Positions 1-4,554 of a stretch of DNA of 5,191 nt are shown here, in pieces; positions within the stretch are counted from its first letter, which is position 1, and every line of letters starts with the position of its first letter. Position numbers and translations under genes: made by a program. The notes beneath the pieces are model-generated. The model searched no databases. It was not told where the DNA came from and saw nothing but the letters and a program-made list of their open reading frames with translations. Source of the DNA: Peptococcaceae bacterium BRH_c23 (lineage in GTDB: Bacteria > Bacillota_B > Desulfitobacteriia > Desulfitobacteriales > Desulfitobacteriaceae). The stretch is from the NCBI GenBank assembly GCA_000961805.1, contig LADV01000077.1, forward strand, positions 1-5,191, read 5' to 3'.

Positions 1-231
1 CAACAGGAGTATTACACCATATTGGCTGTTGCCGACAAAGCGGCGGATTCTACGGCTTTTGTTGAATTTATGCTCCGTGTGATCCGAGATGCTTTAAATG
101 AGTTTATGCAAACCGAACAAGTTCGCGAGCAAGTTACCGATCAAGTCGAGCGCCTGATGTCCGCCTTAGGCAACGAAACGCTGTCCGCAAAAGAGCTTTT
201 GGAGCGGCTTGGACTTAAGCACCGTCCGACG
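1..231 (+). pseudogene. Fic-family protein, C-terminal fragment (5' end outside window)
   Basis: The frame is open from base 1, so the gene begins outside the window; the TTG at 22 is only an internal codon. The start of the read (QQEYYTILAVADKAADSTAF) and the following VEFML segment match the end of the Fic catalytic domain in Fic/DUF4172-type proteins. Next comes a short helical linker and a winged-helix segment ending LLERLGLKHRPT, a typical Fic C-terminal ending. Fic proteins transfer AMP or other nucleotides to target proteins; the catalytic HPFxxGNGR loop would lie upstream and is not visible. After HRPT (about base 231) the similarity stops: the usual FRxNYLxPAL continuation is absent and an unrelated sequence follows in frame. 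I infer a gene broken by recombination. Family identification is from remembered pattern, moderately sure. Confidence 0.7.
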
Positions 232-485
232 CAGATTTTCCGCTCACGGGTGACCCACGAAAATAAAAAAGTCAGAACTCAGCATGTCGAAGGATACATA
301 AAAAGAAAGCTGAAGTAGCGAACCAAATTGGCGCTAATAGTTGTCCCAAATGTGGTGGGGAGTTAATCGCGAGAAAGGGTAAATATGGATATTTTAAAGA
401 GTGTAACAATTATCCGAAGTGTAGTTTACAATTACTAATTAGTTCGAAAACCGTGTTCCCACTGCCCATTATCCATAAACCGTGA
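232..485 (+). pseudogene. C-terminal remnant with topoisomerase-type C4 zinc finger, frameshifted
   Basis: From ~232 the Fic frame reads QIFRSRVTHENKKVRTQHVEG and then soon hits TAG at 316-318. If one base is taken as lost near 294, the -1 frame continues sensibly as IHKKKAEVANQIGANS, then CPKCGGELIARKGKYGYF and a second Cys pair, ending at TGA 483-485. The four cysteines (codons at 342, 351, 402 and 420) give C-x2-C-x16-C-x5-C with GGEL and a YPKC ending, the pattern of PF01396 (zf-C4_Topoisom). That finger is often the tail of NERD-type or restriction-endonuclease-like proteins as well as topoisomerase I. The parent protein cannot be named from this tail. The last residues after the finger (ISSKTVFPLPIIHKP) look unlike a normal ending and may be out-of-family sequence. 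Seen: finger and frameshift. Inferred: that this is a pseudogene remnant. Confidence 0.65.
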
Positions 486-553
486 TCACTGGAAACTGTA
501 AACTTAGCAATTAATTAAAACATCTTAGCAAGCGGGTTTGAATTGACAGCAGA

Positions 554-565
554 CAACAATTGTTG
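554..565. repeat. 12-bp perfect palindrome CAACAATTGTTG
   Basis: CAACAATTGTTG equals its own reverse complement. It lies ~170 bases upstream of the lipoprotein remnant in the gene-poor gap. It could be a dimeric-repressor operator, but no promoter can be placed around it and AT-rich palindromes of this size arise by chance, so the role is open. Confidence 0.3.
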
Positions 566-721
566 CTCTTCAATATGTGAATATCTTGGTTGTGGACACA
601 CTCTCATGCTCTAGGATTTGCTGAAGTGATCGTATATTAACCCGACCGTACTAGTACATACGCGTGGCTGCCGAATGACAGAGCTTATGAGCCGATATGG
701 ATTTAATGTCAAGACTACATT

Positions 722-727
722 AGGAGA
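722..727 (+). promoter_or_regulatory. Ribosome binding site (AGGAGA) deciding a CTG start
   Basis: AGGAGA lies 9 bases before CTG 737-739, the codon that would begin a well-formed lipoprotein signal peptide (M)SRKTSLIYVF. The nearer ATG at 727 and GTG at 732 are in other frames and do not lead into the hydrophobic segment. The site therefore argues that 737 is, or was, the start codon. Confidence 0.5.
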
Positions 728-736
728 TGGTGTGTT

Positions 737-1324
737 CTGTCAAGAAAAACATCCCTCATTTACGTCTTCTTAGCGGTTGCCCTCCTCCTACTGGCAGGGT
801 GTTTTCGGAATGCAACGAGTAAACAGACATTTGATCAGTCGAAGGCAAGTGGTAACCAAACGGAGAACGCTAATAGGATTTGGCAATTTACTTCAATCCA
901 GATGTTCAGTGAGACCTCGGGCTGGGCATCAACCAACAGGGACGTTCTCAGGACCACTGACGGCGGTTTTTCGTGGCAGGCGGTTACACCATTGGTTGGC
1001 AAGGGAGAAGCTTTCGGGCTAATTGAGGATTTTGTTGATGCCGATCAGGCGTGGGTAGCAATCTCAGCGCGAAATGAAGAAAAGGTTCAGATCCTAGCTT
1101 TTCACACACAACGATATTGTCCAATGTTTCCCGTATCTTTTTCGTATCAAGACCTCTGTTTTCGACAATATCCTTTATTTTTGAGAACAGGTAAAAAAGG
1201 ACGTCTTTATCAATTTTTCTATTTAAAAAATTTTGCATGTGTATTTGGTCAATATCAAACAAAAAGGAAGTATCCATCCTTTGCCACCATTGATACCCAA
1301 TCTCAAAATCGCCTTGCGCAATAA
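737..1324 (+). pseudogene. Truncated lipoprotein with Ycf48/BNR-like repeats (native part ~737-1096)
   Basis: Read from CTG 737 the protein begins SRKTSLIYVF, has a hydrophobic core and a lipobox LLAGC with the acylated Cys at residue 22 (codon 800-802), so it would be exported and lipid-anchored. A short polar linker follows, then FTSIQMFSETSGWASTNR, RTTDGGFSWQAV, GLIEDFVDADQAWVA and EEKVQI. The W-A-S and RTTDGG-x-x-W elements are characteristic of Ycf48-like/BNR (sialidase-type) beta-propeller repeats, which normally recur across ~300 or more residues; here only about one and a half units survive. No ATG/GTG/TTG lies in this frame between the upstream stop (704-706) and the signal peptide, so CTG is either a rare start or a mutated one. 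Around 1094-1100 the coding similarity ends and the frame continues to TAA 1322-1324 through the antisense of the patatin gene. I call it a 3'-truncated pseudogene; its function is unknown. Confidence 0.65.
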
Positions 1325-1457
1325 TAGCGCCATTGAGCGCTCCAATGGATGTACCTGTTATTCCATCAAAATGATAACCTTCGTCAAAATATGCTTTTAC
1401 TGCGCCCATATGGAAGGCGCCTTTCGCACCTCCGCCTTCTAAAGCTATACCCAGCAT
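984..1457 (-). pseudogene. Patatin-like phospholipase, N-terminal part only (native part ~1097-1457)
   Basis: The protein starts MLGIALEGGGAKGAFHMGAV: the GGGAKG oxyanion-hole motif is at residues 8-13 and the nucleophile elbow GTSIG at 35-39 with Ser37, followed by ALNGA. These are diagnostic of bacterial patatin-like serine acyl hydrolases, which cleave acyl chains from membrane lipids. Helical sequence follows to ...IRETLDNIVVCEKL near residue 121. From there (base ~1097) the reading frame is the antisense of the neighbouring lipoprotein and ends at 984-986. Family members are usually around 250-300 residues and carry the second catalytic residue, Asp in a DG[GA] motif, well beyond residue 150. 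It is missing here, so the 157-residue product should be inactive. The start is supported by AAGGAAG about 7 bases upstream. It lies 116 bases downstream of the ABC1 kinase on the same strand and may have been the last gene of that operon. Confidence 0.8.
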
Positions 1458-1573
1458 AAATACACTTCCTTTTGTACCAGTATGCCTTCAAGATTTACAA
1501 CAATGGCCCTGATAACTCGCTCTTTAATTATTCCTAAAAGAAAAAATCTGAACGACCTCATTGGTTTTAGTCC

Positions 1574-3244
1574 TTAAAATCTACCTGTTCGGAAAATTGA
1601 AAAAAGCAAATAGGATAGCATTAAGCAGATAAAGCCAAAGCCCAATTCGATAATAGGGAACCCCCAAAGAACAGTTGCCTGTCTCCCTAGAGCAGCAACT
1701 ACCATCAACCCCGTCAAAACAATACTGAAAGAAAGCAAAACTATGCTAAAAGAAATTTGGTTACTAACCCGGTCTAATTTCTTCAAGAGCACATCTAACT
1801 GAGGAATCTGTACCTCCAATTTCCCCTGTTGCAAGTTGGTCATCAAATCTTTGGTTTGTTTCGGTAAATCCAGTAAAAGATCACTGTACTCGGAGAATGT
1901 TCCGAAGAACCTTTTAACAATTGTATTAATTTGGTAGCGTTCCCTTAACAGCTTGGTCCCGAAAGGCTGTGCCACATCGATAATACTAAGCTCTGGATCA
2001 AGCTTCTCTATCATACCTTCCAAAGTGAGGAGGGACTTTCCTAAAAGGGTGAGATCTGCAGGAATCCGGATGTGGTGTTTAAAGGTAACTGAAAACAGTT
2101 CCTTGACGGCTTTACCTAAACTAACTTGGCTTAGGGGGATGTCTAAGTATTTTTCCTTCAAGCTATCGATATCTTTACGCAATAAAGATTTGTTAACATC
2201 ACTGGGTGCAAGTCCCATCTTCAGCACAGCCTTAAGCATACTATCCGTATTTTTACGAATCATAGCAATTACTAAAGCGGCAAAATGATATTTCATCTCG
2301 GGAGTAAGTCGTCCGACCATGCCGAAATCAAGGAAGGAGACAACTTCGTTGGGCATTATGAAAATATTTCCGGGATGTGGATCACCGTGAAAAAAGCCTT
2401 CGACAAGAATCTGATGGAAGATTGCTTCGATAATGCGCTTTGCAATCTCTTTACGATTGTAACCCATTTCGTATAATTTATGATGGTCATTAAGTTTAGT
2501 GCCATGGATGTATTCCATCGTCAAAACCTTTTTTGTGGTATAGTCCCAGTATACTTTAGGAATATGTATAAGAGGTTGATTCAGAAACTGTTTAGCTATT
2601 TTTTCTGAGTTGCGACCTTCAGTTGTATACTCAAGCTCGCTCAACAGCGATTTGGCGAATTCCTCGACAATCTCACTTATGTGATACAATTTAGCCCATT
2701 CCAGCCTTTGCTCGGCAACACCCGCCAAATCAAATAAAATTTCCAGGTCAGTTTCTATGATTGTTGTTATTTGTGGACGTTGAATTTTTACGGCGACTTC
2801 TTCTCCCGTTTTGAAGACTGCACGATGCACTTGCCCGATGGATGCTGCAGCTAACGGGTTCTCACTGAACTCAGCAAAGACCTCGTGCACCGGTAGCCCA
2901 AGTTCCTCTTGTATTATTTCTTGTATTTTTTCATAGGAGAAAGGAGCAACCCGATCTTGTAACTTTTCTAGTTCAAGAACAATGTTTTCCGGAATCAAAT
3001 CCGGTCGCGTGCTGGCGATTTGCCCCATCTTTATAAACGTGGGTCCCAGGTCCTCAATAACCCTCCTAATTCGCTCCCCAAGCGATTTTGAATCTAATAC
3101 TATTTCTGGAGTAAACAGTCGTTTGGGCAGAGACCGGACATTTAACAGTCCTAAATCCTGGACTATAAACCCAAGTCCATGTTTAGCAAAAACCCTGGCA
3201 ACTTCCTGATAGCGGCCAATATGACGTATTTTCTTACCTAACAT
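1574..3244 (-). CDS. ABC1/AarF/UbiB-family atypical kinase, membrane-anchored
   Basis: This 556-residue protein is of full family length with all signature motifs: KxGQ (K72-Q75) within IKMGQIASTRPDLIP, the alanine-rich loop AAASIGQVH (132-140), the ATP-site lysine in VAVKIQRP (K153), a conserved ELEYTTEGRN segment (203-212), the hinge-like TMEYIHGTKL, the catalytic HGDPHPGN loop (286-293) and DFG (306-308). Two hydrophobic helices near 498-520 and 529-551 form the UbiB-type C-terminal membrane anchor. The family binds ATP with ATPase or atypical kinase activity and supports ubiquinone biosynthesis in proteobacteria and mitochondria. In Firmicutes, which make menaquinone if any quinone, a role in isoprenoid lipid or quinone handling at the membrane is inferred only. 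The ATG start follows an AAGGGG ribosome binding site 8 bases away. It sits 56 bases after the phasin-like gene, with a strong hairpin in between, and is probably cotranscribed. No defect seen. Confidence 0.95.
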   Translation of the reverse strand: MLGKKIRHIGRYQEVARVFAKHGLGFIVQDLGLLNVRSLPKRLFTPEIVLDSKSLGERIRRVIEDLGPTFIKMGQIASTRPDLIPENIVLELEKLQDRVAPFSYEKIQEIIQEELGLPVHEVFAEFSENPLAAASIGQVHRAVFKTGEEVAVKIQRPQITTIIETDLEILFDLAGVAEQRLEWAKLYHISEIVEEFAKSLLSELEYTTEGRNSEKIAKQFLNQPLIHIPKVYWDYTTKKVLTMEYIHGTKLNDHHKLYEMGYNRKEIAKRIIEAIFHQILVEGFFHGDPHPGNIFIMPNEVVSFLDFGMVGRLTPEMKYHFAALVIAMIRKNTDSMLKAVLKMGLAPSDVNKSLLRKDIDSLKEKYLDIPLSQVSLGKAVKELFSVTFKHHIRIPADLTLLGKSLLTLEGMIEKLDPELSIIDVAQPFGTKLLRERYQINTIVKRFFGTFSEYSDLLLDLPKQTKDLMTNLQQGKLEVQIPQLDVLLKKLDRVSNQISFSIVLLSFSIVLTGLMVVAALGRQATVLWGFPIIELGFGFICLMLSYLLFSIFRTGRF

Positions 3245-3267
3245 GTAGAGCGCCCCTTACTATTAAC

Positions 3268-3295
3268 AAGGAGCCTGATTCTTTTCAGGCTCCTT
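3268..3295 (-). promoter_or_regulatory. Intercistronic 11-bp perfect hairpin
   Basis: AAGGAGCCTGA (3268-3278), a 6-base loop and TCAGGCTCCTT (3285-3295) form an uninterrupted 11-bp stem. It begins 5 bases after the phasin-like stop codon and ends about 23 bases before the kinase start. On the minus strand the stem is followed by GTTAATAG, not a U-run, so a complete intrinsic terminator is unlikely. It more plausibly stabilises the upstream message end, marks a processing site or causes partial attenuation, setting a higher ratio of the small protein to the kinase. The stem itself contains an AAGGAG sequence. Confidence 0.7.
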
Positions 3296-3300
3296 ACTTC

Positions 3301-3591
3301 TTAGTCCCGCTGCTCCAACTTTTGCAAGCGCTGCTCCAATTGTTGGAGGTCTTCCTTTGAAGCAATATTAATCTCAATAAGCAACTTCTTTATTTGTTCT
3401 CGGATTTTATCCTCTAATAACCGTTGTTGTTCCTCACCTTTTTCTATTAGTTCGTTAACCAGTTCTTTAGCCTCAGAAGCCGGTACCTCTCCTTTGTTCA
3501 CCAGCTGGGTGACGGACTTTTCGACTTGTTCCCTGCTCAAAAGCACCAATCCAAGACTCAAAGCAAATCCTTTCTTGATCAAATCCTTCAT
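3301..3591 (-). CDS. Phasin-like small coiled-coil protein (COG3937 type)
   Basis: This 96-residue protein has the layout of COG3937 'phasin / PHA-synthesis-regulator-like' proteins: a short amphipathic or hydrophobic N-terminal stretch (LIKKGFALSLGLVLLSREQ, residues 4-22), an acidic/basic helical middle with the VNKGEVPASEAKELVNEL element (31-48), and a C-terminal coiled coil with the heptad LEQRLQKLE (85-93). Such proteins coat polyhydroxyalkanoate granules or act as small helical adaptors. No PHA synthase or depolymerase is in the window, so the name should not be taken as function. The ATG is preceded by GGGAGG about 11 bases upstream. It lies between the winged-helix gene (52-base gap) and the ABC1 kinase (56-base gap) on the same strand. 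I infer a partner of the kinase, perhaps a membrane or lipid-surface scaffold. No transmembrane helix is certain. Confidence 0.85.
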   Translation of the reverse strand: MKDLIKKGFALSLGLVLLSREQVEKSVTQLVNKGEVPASEAKELVNELIEKGEEQQRLLEDKIREQIKKLLIEINIASKEDLQQLEQRLQKLEQRD

Positions 3592-3629
3592 TTTTAGGAA
3601 CGCCTCCCTATATAATAGTTATTTCCTTT

Positions 3630-3656
3630 AGCCATACGTCGTTTCAACCTATGGCT
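3630..3656 (-). promoter_or_regulatory. Inverted repeat spanning the winged-helix gene stop codon
   Basis: AGCCATA (3630-3636) and TATGGCT (3650-3656) form a 7-bp stem with a 13-base loop that contains the TGA stop (3644-3646) of the upstream gene. No U-run follows on the minus strand (AAAGGAAATAA), so it is not a convincing terminator. It may be an mRNA-stability or translational-coupling element, or chance. Confidence 0.4.
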
Positions 3657-4321
3657 TCTTGGACAAAATTGGTAAGTGTTATTAACTCCTCAAGACTTAA
3701 TTTATCAAGATAGCTAAAAAACAAAGCGAGAAGTTTAGTGATTTCGGGTCCGAGCTCATAACCGACGGGTTGAACAGCCGTGCCAATCACTGTACCGACA
3801 AACATAGTTAACTGTATTTCCGGGCGATTCGAAACTCTAAACAAATGTTCAACCATTTGTTTTTGCCTATTTCCGAGCGCGTATAAATACAAAATCAATA
3901 GTCCAAGGATGTAGAGGCAAAATTCCGACTGAATACTTACATTAGAAATTTTTTCCAAAAATAGATCAATCGCTTGTTGGAGACGAAGCGTCCTTACCTC
4001 TTCAAGCAAACCTATTACGGAATTTTTAATGTCATTTAATTCTTCCGGGCTGCAAATAGTATTTCTCTTTTTACCAAAAAGATTCTCTGCTTCGGATGTG
4101 GGTGTAAAAACGATCATAGACCGCCCTGTTTCATGGGGTTTGATAGTATAATCGCGTTTAAGTAAGCCGTTTTTCTCCAATTCCTTTAACATATCATAAG
4201 CTGTCCATTTGCTTACTCCGATCAGTCTAGCCAGAGTGACGTAATGGACAGGTAAGCCAGTTTTTTCATAAAGGTTCATAAGCTGTTGAAGGAACTGTTT
4301 GCGCCTCTCAGTTAAATCCAT
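3644..4321 (-). CDS. Winged-helix DNA-binding protein with hydrophobic C-terminal domain, uncharacterised
   Basis: Of 225 residues, 1-60 form a winged helix-turn-helix resembling LexA/MarR-type readers: LTERRKQFLQQLMNLYEKTG, then PVHYVTLARLIGVSKWTAYDML as the HTH (about 25-46) and LEKNGLLKRDYTIKP as the wing. It is followed by a basic/polar linker (RSMIVFTPT, KKRNT) and a helical domain with a strongly hydrophobic stretch at 134-149 (FCLYILGLLILYLYAL) and weaker ones at 171-183 and 196-204. The C-terminal part could be a buried ligand or dimer domain or a membrane-associated segment; I do not recognise a named family. As first gene of the minus-strand unit, upstream of the phasin-like protein and ABC1 kinase, and divergent from the PF06541 membrane protein, it is a likely local regulator, possibly acting on the shared 233-base intergenic region. 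The ATG is preceded by AAGGAG 11 bases upstream. No complete -35/-10 pair was seen for it on the minus strand. Confidence 0.8.
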   Translation of the reverse strand: MDLTERRKQFLQQLMNLYEKTGLPVHYVTLARLIGVSKWTAYDMLKELEKNGLLKRDYTIKPHETGRSMIVFTPTSEAENLFGKKRNTICSPEELNDIKNSVIGLLEEVRTLRLQQAIDLFLEKISNVSIQSEFCLYILGLLILYLYALGNRQKQMVEHLFRVSNRPEIQLTMFVGTVIGTAVQPVGYELGPEITKLLALFFSYLDKLSLEELITLTNFVQEAIG

Positions 4322-4364
4322 CCAATTTCTTTCTCCTTGTCCACTTGATTTTTGAATCTTGCAG

Positions 4365-4392
4365 TTGACAGTCGTAAAAATAATGTTATAGT
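4365..4392 (+). promoter_or_regulatory. Sigma-A promoter for the PF06541 gene
   Basis: A perfect -35 TTGACA (4365-4370) is followed, after 16 bases, by TATAGT (4387-4392), one mismatch from TATAAT. Transcription would begin near 4399, giving a leader of about 155 bases before the ATG at 4555. It lies between the two divergent genes, only ~45 bases from the winged-helix start, so a protein bound here could affect both directions. Confidence 0.75.
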
Positions 4393-4410
4393 AATTTGTG
4401 ACTTCATATT

Positions 4411-4510
4411 TTGGTCTTTTGGGTATAGTTTAAGCTTATCTGGCATAAAATGCAACAGTGTCCCCTGCAAGCGGGGAATTGTTTTTAAGCCATTCTTGGG
4501 TCTTTTGGGG
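4411..4510 (+). repeat. Direct repeat pair GGTCTTTTGGG in the leader
   Basis: GGTCTTTTGGG occurs exactly at 4413-4423 and 4499-4509, start-to-start 86 bases, with similar flanks (TT before; G/T-A-rich after). The two copies bracket the leader hairpin. They might be protein binding sites or alternative pairing partners for the CCCC strand of the hairpin (4462-4465). Confidence 0.5.
4453..4486 (+). terminator. Terminator-like hairpin with U-run inside the leader (candidate attenuator)
   Basis: The stem pairs AACA (4454-4457) with TGTT (4480-4483) and TCCCC (4461-4465) with GGGGA (4473-4477), separated by a 3x2 internal loop and closed by a 7-base loop TGCAAGC. It runs directly into TTTTT (4482-4486). 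It lies ~55 bases after the predicted transcription start and ~70 before the ATG, so it would act as an attenuator rather than an end-of-gene terminator. GCTTA (4434-4438) can pair with TAAGC (4486-4490) to enclose it and a small GCAT-AAA-ATGC hairpin, giving a three-way-junction shape. The 5-bp core is modest, so terminator strength is uncertain. Confidence 0.45.
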
Positions 4511-4554
4511 TAATCCGTGTTTTTATTATGTCCAAAATAAGGAGTTAATATTTA

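Larger units (their letters stand above)
486..736 (+). other. Gene-poor gap between remnants
   Basis: I find no recognisable gene in these ~250 bases on either strand. A 32-codon frame from ATG 675 to TAG 773 (reading MTELMSRYGFNVKTTLGDG...) has no clear ribosome binding site and overlaps the lipoprotein start; it could be chance or a small gene relic. A TTGACA at 543-548 has no acceptable -10 box 16-18 bases downstream. Short perfect palindromes occur at 554-565 and 648-657. No tRNA, terminator or insertion-sequence ends were seen. Confidence 0.5.

Noticed and set aside
543..548. TTGACA as a -35 box upstream of the lipoprotein remnant
   Set aside because: The base stretch 16-18 positions downstream (around CTCTTC) is not a plausible -10 box.
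648..657. 10-bp palindrome GTACTAGTAC
   Set aside because: It is too short and isolated to support a function.
675..773. 32-codon frame MTELMSRYGFNVKTTLGDG...
   Set aside because: It has no clear ribosome binding site, overlaps the lipoprotein start, and matches no family I recognise; it is only mentioned as a possible relic.
777..1022. 81-codon plus-strand frame
   Set aside because: It lies wholly inside the lipoprotein frame in a different phase, is Arg-rich without a domain pattern, and has no ribosome binding site.
1233..1442. 69-codon plus-strand frame
   Set aside because: It is antisense to the conserved patatin N-terminus; no recognisable protein.
1471..1500. Minus-strand promoter for the patatin (TTGTAA / TACAAA)
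   Set aside because: Both boxes match only 4 of 6, and the -10 would abut the ribosome binding site, leaving almost no leader.
1500..1573. Intrinsic terminator after the ABC1 kinase
   Set aside because: The minus strand has a U-run (ATTTTTTC) but no stem of useful length in front of it.
1953..2476. Two plus-strand frames (1953-2288 and 2285-2476)
   Set aside because: Both are shadows of the ABC1 kinase, whose motifs on the minus strand are unambiguous.
2982..3209. 75-codon plus-strand frame
   Set aside because: It is antisense to the ABC1 kinase N-terminal KxGQ region; no independent support.
3592..3643. Internal promoter before the phasin-like gene (TTGAAA with TATTAT)
   Set aside because: The spacer is about 23 bases, too long for a sigma-A promoter.
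4383..4413. Divergent minus-strand promoter for the winged-helix gene (TATAAC as -10)
   Set aside because: No acceptable -35 box occurs at 16-18 bases; the real promoter of this unit remains unplaced.
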